A stretch of DNA of 64,000 nt, taken from assembly GCF_014873145.1 (NCBI RefSeq), contig NZ_JADBEK010000001.1:12772001-12836000 (forward strand), read 5' to 3'. The position numbers and the translations under genes are program-made. The stretch comes from Nonomuraea angiospora. GTDB lineage: Bacteria > Actinomycetota > Actinomycetes > Streptosporangiales > Streptosporangiaceae. Below the pieces are notes generated by a model. It did not search any database. It saw nothing but the letters and a program-made list of their open reading frames with translations, and was not told the DNA's origin. Within the stretch, counting starts at the first letter, position 1, and each line of letters opens with the position of its first letter. Shown piece after piece: positions 51,905 through 61,038 of this stretch.

Positions 51905-52452
51905 GAGGGGAAGCGCAGGTAGCCGGTCGGCACGTGGTCGGCCAGCCACACCCCGTTGGCGCTGACCCGGAACTCGTGCCCGTCGGCGTGCATCGCCCCG
52001 GCCGCGACCACCAGCACCACGGGCACGCCCCGCCGGGCCCCCACCCGCGTCGCCGTCTCCCGGTCGGGTGACAGGTGTACGTGGTGCCGGTTCATGGGCC
52101 GCAGCCCCTCCGCCTCGATCGCCGCCAGGAACCGGCCCACGGTGCCGTGATAGAGCACCTCGGGCGGGCACACGGCGGGCAGGTCGAGATCCACCGGCAC
52201 CGAGTGGCCCTGGTTCGCCCGGATCCGGCCGTCCTCGATCGCGTAGCGCCGCTTGTCGTTGGCCTCGACGACCTTCCACAGCTCGGCGGCGGTGATCGGG
52301 AACCCGTGCTCGGCCGCCGCCCGCAGCAGGGTGTCCACCGGCACCCACCCGCCCGGGTCCAGCGCCAGGCCGATGCGCCCCGGGTCGTGCCGCAGGTGCC
52401 TGGCCAGGTATTTGGAAACGCGTATCAAGCGTCGTTCGTCCATCACCGCCAT
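51901..52452 (-). CDS. kptA: RNA 2'-phosphotransferase (KptA/Tpt1)
   Basis: A 183-residue KptA protein, which transfers an RNA internal 2'-phosphate to NAD, releasing nicotinamide and ADP-ribose 1'',2''-cyclic phosphate. The N-terminal RNA-binding domain has SKYLARHLRHDPGRIGL; the ADP-ribosyltransferase-fold half has RIRANQGHS, LYHGTVGRFL and HHVHLSPDRETA, which supply the conserved Arg/His set. Starts at 52452 and 52443 are both possible and neither has a strong Shine-Dalgarno. Bacteria lack the tRNA splicing that makes this enzyme essential in yeast, so its natural substrate is open. It faces the NADAR gene. Confidence 0.92.
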   Translation of the reverse strand: MAVMDERRLIRVSKYLARHLRHDPGRIGLALDPGGWVPVDTLLRAAAEHGFPITAAELWKVVEANDKRRYAIEDGRIRANQGHSVPVDLDLPAVCPPEVLYHGTVGRFLAAIEAEGLRPMNRHHVHLSPDRETATRVGARRGVPVVLVVAAGAMHADGHEFRVSANGVWLADHVPTGYLRFPS

Positions 52453-52578
52453 GATCCCGCGCCCGTCAACCGGGTTTCGACGCGTCCGTCCCCGGGTGTC
52501 GCAGCCCGCCTGCGACGTCCCGCAAAGTTACCTTTGACCTGGGGGAACTCCTTTTCCCGGGGGAAGGACAGGACAGAC

Positions 52579-53118
52579 ATGAGCCACACCGACGACTTCG
52601 TGCTGGACGTCACCAGGATCCGTGACCAGGTGCGGCAGAAGATGGACGAGGGGCCGATCACCGGCACCTTCGGGCGCGACCCGCAGAAGGTCATCAACAT
52701 CCTCAACGACGTCATCGCGACCGAGGTGGTGTGCTGGCTCAGGTACACCAGGCACGCCATCTCGGCCAAGGGCATCGACCGGGCGCAGGTGTCGGCGGAG
52801 TTCACCGAGCACGCCCAGGAGGAGCTGCAGCACGCGCTGCGCGCCGCCGAACGCGTGAGCCAGCTCGGCGGGGAGCCGGACTTCGACCCCGCCAGCCTCG
52901 TGCAGCGCTCGCACACGGACTACCAGGTCCCCGACGACACCGACCTGCGCGGCCTGCTGGAGGCGAACCTCTGGGCCGAGCGCATCGTCATCTCCACCTA
53001 CCAGGAGATCATCCGCTGGCTGGGCGAGGGAGATCCGACGACGCGGCGGCTCATGGAGTCGATCCTCGAAGAGGAAGAGGAGCACGCCGACGACCTCACC
53101 GATCTGCTCGGCGTCTAG
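52579..53118 (+). CDS. Ferritin-like (bacterioferritin-family) diiron protein
   Basis: A 179-residue four-helix ferritin-like protein. The iron ligands expected of the fold are visible as E in DVIATEVVCWLRY, EEL-H in EHAQEELQHALRAAERV, E in NLWAERIVISTYQEII and E/H in ILEEEEEHADDLTDLL. The upstream region contains GGGGGAAGGACAGG. It is a likely iron-storage or oxidative-stress protein rather than a classical bacterioferritin, as no haem-ligand Met is obvious. The large FAD/Fe-S gene starts 16 bases after its stop and may be co-transcribed. Confidence 0.85.
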   Translation: MSHTDDFVLDVTRIRDQVRQKMDEGPITGTFGRDPQKVINILNDVIATEVVCWLRYTRHAISAKGIDRAQVSAEFTEHAQEELQHALRAAERVSQLGGEPDFDPASLVQRSHTDYQVPDDTDLRGLLEANLWAERIVISTYQEIIRWLGEGDPTTRRLMESILEEEEEHADDLTDLLGV

Positions 53119-53134
53119 GGCGGGGCGGCGGACG

Positions 53135-56077
53135 ATGGCGGGCGAAGCCATGGACAGTCTGGTCAGGACACCGGCCGCGCGCCCGCGCCGGCCGCGCGAG
53201 ATCGACGTGGAGCCGCTGCGGCGGCGGCTGGAGGAGACGGTCGACGGCGAGATCCGGTTCGACACCGGCAGCCGCGCCGTCTACGCGCGGGACGGCTCCA
53301 ACTACCGGCAGGTGCCCATCGGCGTGGTGGTGCCCTACACGCTCGACGCCGGGGTGGCGGCGGTGGCCGCGTGCCGGGCCCGCGACGTGCCGGTGCTGTC
53401 GCGGGGCGGCGGCACCAGCCTGGCCGGGCAGTGCTGCAACGAGGCCGTGGTGATCGACTGGTCCAAGCACTGCGGCGCGGTCGAGTCCGTGGACGTCGCG
53501 GGCAGGCGGATCACGGTGCAGGCCGGCGCGGTGCTGGACGCGGTCGACCATGCGCTGGAGCCGGAGGGACTGATGGTCGGGCCCCGGCCGTCCAGCCATC
53601 CGACCTGCACCATCGGCGGCATGATCGGCAACAACTCGTGCGGGGCGTCCGCGCAGGCGTACGGCAAGATGTCGGAGTCGGTGCTGCGGCTGGAGATCCT
53701 CACCTACGACGGCGTGCGCATGTGGGTCGGGCCGACCGACGACGACGAGTACGCCAGGATCCAGGCCGAGGGCGGGCGGCCCGCCCAGATCTACCGGCAG
53801 CTGCGCGAGCTGCGCGACGACACCATGGAGCTGGTGCGCGCCCGCTTCCCCAAGCTGGAGCGGCGCATCTCCGGCTACAACCTCGACCAGCTCCTGCCCG
53901 AGAACGGCTTCAACCTGGCCCGCGCCCTCGTCGGCAGCGAGGGCACGCTGGTGACCGTGCTGCGCGCCGAGCTGGCCGTGGTGCCGAGGCCGGCCGCGCG
54001 GTCGCTGGCGGTGCTCGGCTTCGAGGACATCTTCGCGGCGGCCGACGCCGTCCCCGCCGTGGCCGGGCACCGGCCGCTCGCGCTGGAGGCCATGGACGAG
54101 CGGATGTGCCGGCTCGCCCGCCAGGAGCGCCCCGACGATCCCGCGCTGCGCGACCTGCCGGAGGGGCGGGGGTGGCTGCTGGTGCAGTTCGGCGGCGACA
54201 CCGCCGAGGAGGCGCTCGAACGGGCCCACGGGCTGATGCGCGACGTGGGGGAGCACGCGACCCACACCTTCCTCGGCGACCCGGCCAAGGAGGACGAGCT
54301 GTGGCGCTGGCGCGAGGCCAGCCTGGGCGTGGAGGCGTACCCGCCGGAGGGGCGGGAGACGTACGAGGGCTGGTCGGACGCGGCCGTGCCGCCCGAGCGG
54401 CTGGGCACGTACCTGCGCGACTACGAGCAGCTGCTGCGCCGCCACGGTTACGCGGAGTCGGCGCTGTACGGGCACTTCGGACAGGGCTGCGTACACGGGA
54501 GGCTCCCGCTCGACCTGCACACCGACGACGGGATCGCCCGATACCGGGCGTTCGCGGAGGAGGCGGCCGACCTGGTGGCCGCCTACGGCGGCTCGCTGTC
54601 GGGGGAGCACGGCGACGGGCAGGCGCTGGCCGAGCTGCTGCCGCGCATGTACGGCGACGAGGTGGTGGAGGCGTTCGGCCGGTTCAAGGCCGTCTTCGAC
54701 CCGCGCAACCGGATGAACCCCGGCAAGCTCGTCCACCCCAACCGCCTCGACCAGGACCTCGCCCAGCGGCACTTCTACCCGCTGGAGCCCCGGCAGAAGT
54801 CCTTCGACTACCAGGGGGACCACGGCCGGTTCGGGCACGCCGCCACCCGGTGCGTCGGGATCGGCAAGTGCCGCCAGGACACCTTCGAGGGCGGGGTGAT
54901 GTGCCCCAGCTACCGGGTGACGCGCGAGGAGGAGCACTCCACGCGGGGGCGGGCCCGGCTGCTGGGGGAGATGGTGCGCGGCGAGCTGATCGCGGACGGC
55001 TGGCGCTCGGCCGCCGTGCGCGACGCGCTCGACCTGTGCCTGGCCTGCAAGGGTTGCCGGTCCGAATGCCCGGTGAACGTCGACATGGCCACGTACAAGG
55101 CCGAGTTCCTGTCCCACCACTACCGGCGCCGCATCCGGCCCCGCGAGCACTACTCCATGGGCTGGCTGCCGCTGTGGGCGGCGCTCGCCTCCACCATGCC
55201 CGGCCCGCTCAACGCCCTGGCGCACGCGCCCGGCCTGTCGCGGCTGGTCAAGGCAGTCGGAGGGGTCGCGCCCGAGCGGGAGCTGCCCCGCTTCGCGAAG
55301 GAGCGCTTCACCGACTGGTTCAAGCGGCGGGGCCCGGCGCGGCCCGGCACGCGAGGCAAGGTCGTGCTGTGGGCGGACACGTTCACGAACAACTTCGACC
55401 CGCACATCGGGCAGGCGGCGGTGAGCGTGCTGGAGGCGGCCGGGTTCGAGGTGCACGTGCCGCCGGTGGCGCTGTGCTGCGGGCTGACCTGGATCTCCAC
55501 GGGACAGCTCGGGGTCGCGCGGCGGGTGCTGGCCCGCAGCGTGCGCGCGCTGCGGCCGTGGGCGGAGTCCGGGGCGACGGTGGTGGGGCTGGAGCCGAGC
55601 TGCACCGCCGTGTTCCGCGCCGACGGGCCGGAGCTGCTCAACACGCCGGACACGCGGCTGCTGTCGGAGCGCACGTTGACGCTCGCCGAGCTGCTGGAGT
55701 CGCGCGCGCCCGACTGGCGCCCGGCCTCCTCGGGCGGGGAGGCGGTGGCGCAGGTGCACTGCCACCAGAGCGCCGTCATGGGCTACGACGCCGACCGCGC
55801 CGTTCTCGACCGCTTCGGGATCCGCACGCAGGTCCTGGACGCGGGCTGCTGCGGCCTGGCCGGGAACTTCGGGTTCGAGCGCTCGCACTACGACGTCTCG
55901 GTGGCCTGCGCGGAGGAGTCGGTCTGGCCCGCGGTCCGGGCGGCGGGTCCTGACCAGGCGATCCTGGCGGACGGCTTCTCCTGCCGCACCCAGATCGCCG
56001 CCTCCCGCACCGGCCGCCAGGCCCGCCACCTGGCCGAGCTCCTCGCCACGTCGCTGTCCCGGCCGGACCGCGGCTGA
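53135..56077 (+). CDS. Fused FAD-linked oxidase and Fe-S protein (GlcD-GlcF / D-lactate dehydrogenase type)
   Basis: A 980-residue cytoplasmic or membrane-associated oxidoreductase combining a GlcD-like FAD half and a GlcF-like iron-sulfur half. The FAD-binding PCMH domain has PVLSRGGGTSLAGQCCN and HPTCTIGGMIGNNSCG; the oxidase C-domain has SLSGEHGDGQA. Fe-S cysteines follow in RCVGIGKCRQDTF with VMCPSY, and in CLACKGCRSECPVN near residue 634. Two CCG motifs (ALCCGLTW, AGCCGLAG) close the protein. Such fusions oxidise D-lactate, glycolate or other 2-hydroxyacids and pass electrons to the respiratory chain. The start could be ATG 53135 or 53150. A 23-bp perfect hairpin follows the stop. Confidence 0.9.
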   Translation: MAGEAMDSLVRTPAARPRRPREIDVEPLRRRLEETVDGEIRFDTGSRAVYARDGSNYRQVPIGVVVPYTLDAGVAAVAACRARDVPVLSRGGGTSLAGQCCNEAVVIDWSKHCGAVESVDVAGRRITVQAGAVLDAVDHALEPEGLMVGPRPSSHPTCTIGGMIGNNSCGASAQAYGKMSESVLRLEILTYDGVRMWVGPTDDDEYARIQAEGGRPAQIYRQLRELRDDTMELVRARFPKLERRISGYNLDQLLPENGFNLARALVGSEGTLVTVLRAELAVVPRPAARSLAVLGFEDIFAAADAVPAVAGHRPLALEAMDERMCRLARQERPDDPALRDLPEGRGWLLVQFGGDTAEEALERAHGLMRDVGEHATHTFLGDPAKEDELWRWREASLGVEAYPPEGRETYEGWSDAAVPPERLGTYLRDYEQLLRRHGYAESALYGHFGQGCVHGRLPLDLHTDDGIARYRAFAEEAADLVAAYGGSLSGEHGDGQALAELLPRMYGDEVVEAFGRFKAVFDPRNRMNPGKLVHPNRLDQDLAQRHFYPLEPRQKSFDYQGDHGRFGHAATRCVGIGKCRQDTFEGGVMCPSYRVTREEEHSTRGRARLLGEMVRGELIADGWRSAAVRDALDLCLACKGCRSECPVNVDMATYKAEFLSHHYRRRIRPREHYSMGWLPLWAALASTMPGPLNALAHAPGLSRLVKAVGGVAPERELPRFAKERFTDWFKRRGPARPGTRGKVVLWADTFTNNFDPHIGQAAVSVLEAAGFEVHVPPVALCCGLTWISTGQLGVARRVLARSVRALRPWAESGATVVGLEPSCTAVFRADGPELLNTPDTRLLSERTLTLAELLESRAPDWRPASSGGEAVAQVHCHQSAVMGYDADRAVLDRFGIRTQVLDAGCCGLAGNFGFERSHYDVSVACAEESVWPAVRAAGPDQAILADGFSCRTQIAASRTGRQARHLAELLATSLSRPDRG

Positions 56078-56083
56078 GCCGCC

Positions 56084-56143
56084 CTTCCGTTGTGCTTCCT
56101 GCGGGCAGAGCGAGCACGCCGCCCGCAGGAAGCACAACGGAAG
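56084..56143. terminator. Perfect 23-bp stem-loop
   Basis: The arms at 56084-56106 and 56121-56143 (CTTCCGTTGTGC... and its complement) pair without a mismatch around a 14-base loop. It starts seven bases after the oxidoreductase stop. There is no T tract. The stem is unusually long for a terminator, and it separates the housekeeping-type gene from the toxin-like locus. Confidence 0.7.
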
Positions 56144-56212
56144 CAATCCGGTAGCGCCTTGCGCCACGGTCGGGTCTGTCCTTTAAAGATCCTTTATACG
56201 AGGTCGCGTCGA

Positions 56213-57073
56213 ATGTCCACATACTTACGCCGGGCGTCAGCCCGTGCCAGAACCCTGTCGGCGCTGGCTCTGCTCACCGTCCTGGCCTCGCTGCTCACCG
56301 CGCCCGCCGCGTCCGCCACCGCGGCGGGCGCGCCGATGCTGCCCCTGTTCGTCCGCAGGGCGAGCGACGGCCACCTGCTCGCCTACGAGCCCAAGGGCAC
56401 CGGCGGTCTCCAGACCCCCGTCGACCTCGGCGGCGGCTTCTCCGCGGCGACCGCGATCCTGCGCGCCACCACCTCGGCGAACGGCACCGGCAACGACCTG
56501 TTCTTCCGCCTGGGCGGCGAGCTCTACTACACCGCCGAACGCGGCGCCTCGACCATGCCGGTCGCCTCGAACATGGACCAGTACAACCTGATCATGACCC
56601 CGGGCGACATGGGCAGCAGCGCCTCGCCCGAGATCATCGCGCGGGACGCGGCCGGCGCCCTGTGGCTCTACCCGGGCCGCTCCGACGGGGGTCTCGCCGC
56701 CCGGGTCCAGGCCGGGACCGCCGGCTGGAACGGCATGGACGCCCTGGCCGGATACGGCGACTACACCGGCGACGGCAAGAACGACCTGCTGGCCAGGACC
56801 ACCGCCGGCACCCTCTACATCTATCCGGGGACGGGCGGCGTCACCGCCAACCAGATCCTGGGCGCCCGCGTCAGCGCGGGCGCCGGCTGGGACGCCTACA
56901 CCGCCCTGGTCTCGACCGGCGACAACAGCGGGGACGGCAAGGCCGACCTGATCGCCCGCGACTCCGCCGGCGCGCTCTGGCTCTTCAAGGGCACCGGGGT
57001 CGCCTCGGCCCCCTTCGCGGCCAAGGAGAAGATCGGCAACGCGGGCTGGAACGCCTTCAACGCCTTCTTCTGA
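56213..57073 (+). CDS. Secreted FG-GAP/VCBS beta-propeller-like protein
   Basis: A 286-residue exported protein. The signal peptide spans about residues 1-38 (LTAPAASATA). The mature part has repeated DxDGxxD-like or DYTGDGKNDLLAR-type calcium loops: GDYTGDGKNDLLARTTAGTLYIYPG and GDNSGDGKADLIARDSAGALWLFKG are clear copies (each shown here in part), with weaker earlier ones. Such repeats build propellers that bind proteins or sugars. The ATG follows GAGG by nine bases. It lies 35 bases upstream of the large toxin-like gene on the same strand, so the two are probably co-expressed surface or secreted partners. Confidence 0.78.
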   Translation: MSTYLRRASARARTLSALALLTVLASLLTAPAASATAAGAPMLPLFVRRASDGHLLAYEPKGTGGLQTPVDLGGGFSAATAILRATTSANGTGNDLFFRLGGELYYTAERGASTMPVASNMDQYNLIMTPGDMGSSASPEIIARDAAGALWLYPGRSDGGLAARVQAGTAGWNGMDALAGYGDYTGDGKNDLLARTTAGTLYIYPGTGGVTANQILGARVSAGAGWDAYTALVSTGDNSGDGKADLIARDSAGALWLFKGTGVASAPFAAKEKIGNAGWNAFNAFF

Positions 57074-57108
57074 GCCCCTCCCATCCCATTCACGGCTGAA
57101 AGCTGACC

Positions 57109-60100
57109 ATGCTCACCACCACATCACGGCGCCCTTTATCGGGTTGGCTGCGCGCCGCCGCCGCGACCCTCGCCTCCATCGCCGTCCTGTCCTCGCAGGT
57201 GGTGCCCCTGCCCGGCGTCCGCCCGGCGGCCGCCTTCGCCGCCGCCGAGGACGACCTCGCGCACGCCGCGTCGGTCCGCGCGGCCCAGTGCCTGCTCACC
57301 ACCGCGCAACGCAGGGGCGGCCAGGAGCTGAAGGCCGTCGCCCGCGCCGGGCTGGGCGGCACCGACGACGTGCTGCTGCGCAACGCCGCCGACGAGTACT
57401 GGTCCGACCCGCCGACCCCGCTGCACACCGCCTTCGACCAGGACGAGGAGCGGACCGGGGCCAAGCTGGACGAGCTCAACGACCGGCACTACGTCTGGGA
57501 GGACTCGCTCGCCGTCCCGCCCCCGAAGGGGTACACGGACGCCGCGTTCCAGACGATCGAGGCGAAGGACAACCCGTTCAGCAAGGCGGGTCTGCTCAGC
57601 TGGATCTCCAACCAGTACTGGCAGACAGAGGACGACTTCTACGCCGACCAGACCCCGCGGGCCGCCAAGGAGTCCGTGGACGCGGTCAACAAGATCGCCG
57701 AGGAGCGTTACCCCGCCGGCGGCGACGACGAGGAGGGGCGGCAGGCGTGGAAGGACCTGACCGCCGACCACCCCATGTACGCCGACGACGCCCGGGCGTT
57801 CCTGGAGCGCGGCGGCTTCCCGACCGCCGCGCCCGATCCGGACAGCATGGAGTTCCGGGTCGACGTCGAGAACCTCAAGGCCCGCTACGCCTCCTGCACC
57901 ACCGCCAACCCGCCGGACCCGCACGGGGTGCTGGGCGCCGAGTTCGCCACGGCGTCGGCGGAGTGGCGGCAGGAGGTCGACGGCCAGCGCGCCCAGCGTG
58001 ACTCCATTTTGAAGGAGGAGGCCGAGGCCGCCGCCGACCTCCAGGTCGCCTCCCAGGCCCTGGGCGAGGCGCTGGGCCAGTCGATCATCGCCAGCCGGCT
58101 GACCGAATGGCAGGCGTACTGGCTCAAGCAGTCGCCGGACGACCTGTCCTACCCGAGCGCGGCGCAGTTCGCCAAGGTCAAGAACGACATCGTCAAGGCC
58201 CAGGCCATGGCGCTGGGCCGGGTGTTCGTCGCCTCGCGGGCCGCGCAGTCGGCCCAGCGGCACGCCGCCGCGGCGGTGACCGCCCAGCAGGCCGCCTACG
58301 CCCTGGCCGACGCGGCCGGGCTGCCACGGGGGCGCGGCCTGCTCTACGGACAGCAGGCCGTCCAGGTGGCCCGCGCCTCGGCGGCCGCCACGCAGGCCGT
58401 CTCCAAGGCGACCGAGACGGCGGGCAACGCCACCCGTGCCTCGGCCGCCGACAGCAAGACGCTGATGGCGCTGGCCGAGACGCAGGCGCACGCCTCGCGG
58501 GCGGAGTTCCGGCGGATGGCCGCCGAGGAGGCCGCCGCGCAGGCCAAGGCCGCCGCCGAGGGCGCCGCCACGCAAGCGGCCCTCGCGGCCGAGAACGCGA
58601 CCAAGGCCAAGAACGCCCAGGCCAGGGCCGAGGCTGCCGAGCAGACGGCGAAGGCGGCGGCCGACGACGCCCGCGCCAAGCGGGAGATCGCCGAGGCCGA
58701 GCGCGACAACGCGGAGCGGCAGAAGAACATCGCCGCCGAGCAGCGCGCCAACGCCGCCGCCGCGGAACAGCGGGCCCAGTCCGAACGGCAGACGGCCGCC
58801 GACGCGCTGAGCGCCGCCCAGGGAGCCGGCAACACGGCAGCCGAGAAGAAGGAGGTGGCGCTGGAGGCCGAGCGCAAGGCGGCCGCGGCCCGTACCACCG
58901 CCCTGGAGGCCGAGAGCACCCGGGACACCCTGCAGGCCAAGGCCTCCGCCCGCGAGGCGTACGCCGCGGCCGCCGAGGGCACCGACGCCGCCGAGGGGGC
59001 CAGGACCGCCGCCACCCAGGCGCGTTCCGCGGCCGACCGGGCGACCACCGCCGCGACCAACGCCCGCGCCGCCGCCGACCAGGCCACCGCGGCCGCGGCC
59101 GCCGCCCGCGAGGCGGCCACGCGGGCCGAGGCCTCCGCGGTCCGCGCCAGATCCGCCTCCGACGCGGCCCAGCGCGACGTGGCGATCACCAACGCGCAGG
59201 TCACGAAGGCCCACGCCGCGGCGGCCGACGCCATCCAGGCGTCGTGGGACGCCTCCATCAACGTCCGCGACGCCGAGGAGTACGCGAAGACCGCCGTGGC
59301 CAACGCGGTCAGAGCCAGGGCCGACGCCATCGCCGCGCGCAAGGAGGCCGACGCCGCGCACGTCAGCGCGGTCAAGACCGCCGGGTTCGCCTACGCCACC
59401 GCCCAGGCGGCGCTGGCCGCCCGCGACTCCTCCGTCCAGGTCATCAAACCGGCCAACGACGCCATCGAGCTCGGCTCCCCCTACAAGGAGACCGACGCCT
59501 CGGCGGGCCTGGCCGTGCTGACCGCCCAGGCGTCCAAGACGCTGGCCGCCCAGCAGGCCGCCGTCGCCCAGGCCAAGGCCACCCAGGCGAAGAAGGCCGC
59601 CGCCGAGGCCGCGGCGCTGGCGGCCCAGGCTGATGCCGACGCCAAGGCGGCCGCCACCGCGGCGGCCGACGCGGCCGAATCCGCGGCCCAGGCCGTGGTC
59701 TCCCTTGCCCAGGCGCGGGCCTCGGCGGCCGAGGCGGCAGCGGCGGCCAAGGCGGCGGTGAAGGCCGAGGCCAACACCGTCGAGTACGACCGCCGCGCCA
59801 CCGCCGACGCCGCGGCCGCCGACAAGGCCGCCACCGCCGCCGAAGGCTACGCCGGCGACGCCCGCGACTCGGCCGACGAGGCCGAACGGGACGCCGCCTC
59901 GGCCCGCGACGCCGCCAGCGCCGCGGAACGGGACGCCGCCACCGCCCGCGACGTCGCCTCCAAGGCGGAAGCCGACGCGAGCGCCGCGGAGGAAGCCGCC
60001 AAGAACGCGCGGCAGAGCGCCGAGGAGGCGCAGGCCGCGGCGATCAGGGCCGAGGCGCAGGCACACCAGCAGACCAAGGACAGCCAGCGCATCGCCACCT

Positions 60101-61038
60101 GGGACGGCGGCTTCGCGCTGACGGAGGTGGCGACCGACCTGACCGTGGACTCCTGGAGCGGGTCGTGCACCACCGGCTGGGGCGGCGACGGGACCTGCGA
60201 CATCGACATCCCGCTGCACATCCACGGGACGGTGTACTACAACCTCGCGACGTGCCAGATGACGAGCGCGACCGAAGCGGAGTGCACCCGCTACAACCTG
60301 CTCGCCAAGGACGTCGACTTCATCGAGCACCGCACGCTGCACATGGACGTGCGGAAGGTGATCCAGGAGTCGTTCAACAACCTGGTGCACGCCGTGCTCG
60401 GCGACTTCATCGACTGCGCCAACTTCAAGGCCTCGGGCTGCGCCTGGGTGGCCGGCGAGATCCTGGGCCCGGTGGTCATCGGCAGGATCGCGAAGAGCGT
60501 GTTCGCCTTCCGCAACTCCATGCGCACGGGAGTCGGCGCCGAGGAGGCCGTGGCGGGCCTGGAGGCCGAGGCCGGCCTCGACCAGGCGACCGTGCTCGGG
60601 CTCGAAGCCCAGGCGGTGCGCGAGCTCGAGGCGCTCGAGGGCGCCAAGGTCTCGCTCGGCAGTCTCAGGGCCGAGTTCGTGGAGTTGGTACGCCGCAGGG
60701 CGCTAGGTTGGGACGCGGCGCAGAAGGGATTCAGGAAAGCCGAGATGGAAACCGCACTCCGCATCGAGTCCGAGCGCGGGGTGCGGCTCACCCGGTCCAA
60801 CGGCACCAGCGAGGACTGGTTCGACCAGTACGGGCGGTCCTACGACGCGGTGGGCAGCGGTCTCAGCGCGGAGTTCTTCGAGCGGAGCTGGCCGGGCCTG
60901 CAGAGCCAGATCCAGTCGCATCTGGGGAAGGCGCAGTTCGTGCCGGTCGACGTCTCTCTGCTCTCGCCCGCCCAGATCGCGACGGTGAGGGCGTTCATCG
61001 AACCGCTGGGACGCAACGTCTTCATCGTGGGTGGCTGA
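57109..61038 (+). CDS. Large exported coiled-coil polymorphic toxin candidate
   Basis: A 1309-residue exported protein. A signal segment to about residue 45 is followed by an N-terminal region with ARAFLERGG-type helical repeats resembling actinomycete ALF repeats. About residues 293-985 are a very long Ala/Glu/Arg-rich coiled coil. Then comes a Cys-paired region (CTTGWGGDGTC, CQMTSATEAEC, CANFKASGC, about 1020-1113) and a hydrophobic stretch near 1114-1135. Residues about 1205-1309 look like a CdiA-type tRNase of PD-(D/E)xK fold: E1214/E1220, then EDWFDQYGRSYDAVG with Asp1236 and Asp1246, and a closing FVPVDVS and VFIVGG. The catalytic Lys expected after the second Asp is not evident. A small gene starts in its stop codon, as immunity genes do. 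Toxin activity is inferred. Confidence 0.7.
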   Translation: MLTTTSRRPLSGWLRAAAATLASIAVLSSQVVPLPGVRPAAAFAAAEDDLAHAASVRAAQCLLTTAQRRGGQELKAVARAGLGGTDDVLLRNAADEYWSDPPTPLHTAFDQDEERTGAKLDELNDRHYVWEDSLAVPPPKGYTDAAFQTIEAKDNPFSKAGLLSWISNQYWQTEDDFYADQTPRAAKESVDAVNKIAEERYPAGGDDEEGRQAWKDLTADHPMYADDARAFLERGGFPTAAPDPDSMEFRVDVENLKARYASCTTANPPDPHGVLGAEFATASAEWRQEVDGQRAQRDSILKEEAEAAADLQVASQALGEALGQSIIASRLTEWQAYWLKQSPDDLSYPSAAQFAKVKNDIVKAQAMALGRVFVASRAAQSAQRHAAAAVTAQQAAYALADAAGLPRGRGLLYGQQAVQVARASAAATQAVSKATETAGNATRASAADSKTLMALAETQAHASRAEFRRMAAEEAAAQAKAAAEGAATQAALAAENATKAKNAQARAEAAEQTAKAAADDARAKREIAEAERDNAERQKNIAAEQRANAAAAEQRAQSERQTAADALSAAQGAGNTAAEKKEVALEAERKAAAARTTALEAESTRDTLQAKASAREAYAAAAEGTDAAEGARTAATQARSAADRATTAATNARAAADQATAAAAAAREAATRAEASAVRARSASDAAQRDVAITNAQVTKAHAAAADAIQASWDASINVRDAEEYAKTAVANAVRARADAIAARKEADAAHVSAVKTAGFAYATAQAALAARDSSVQVIKPANDAIELGSPYKETDASAGLAVLTAQASKTLAAQQAAVAQAKATQAKKAAAEAAALAAQADADAKAAATAAADAAESAAQAVVSLAQARASAAEAAAAAKAAVKAEANTVEYDRRATADAAAADKAATAAEGYAGDARDSADEAERDAASARDAASAAERDAATARDVASKAEADASAAEEAAKNARQSAEEAQAAAIRAEAQAHQQTKDSQRIATWDGGFALTEVATDLTVDSWSGSCTTGWGGDGTCDIDIPLHIHGTVYYNLATCQMTSATEAECTRYNLLAKDVDFIEHRTLHMDVRKVIQESFNNLVHAVLGDFIDCANFKASGCAWVAGEILGPVVIGRIAKSVFAFRNSMRTGVGAEEAVAGLEAEAGLDQATVLGLEAQAVRELEALEGAKVSLGSLRAEFVELVRRRALGWDAAQKGFRKAEMETALRIESERGVRLTRSNGTSEDWFDQYGRSYDAVGSGLSAEFFERSWPGLQSQIQSHLGKAQFVPVDVSLLSPAQIATVRAFIEPLGRNVFIVGG

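Noticed and set aside
58000..60060. Repetitive Ala-rich DNA considered as a satellite or CRISPR-like array
   Set aside because: There are no constant units and spacers; the repetition comes from heptad-like coding sequence in a single open frame.
57136..60390. 1084-codon open frame antisense to the coiled-coil gene
   Set aside because: It is Gly/Arg/Leu-rich low-complexity sequence created by the Ala/GC-biased third positions of the real gene; no domain is visible.
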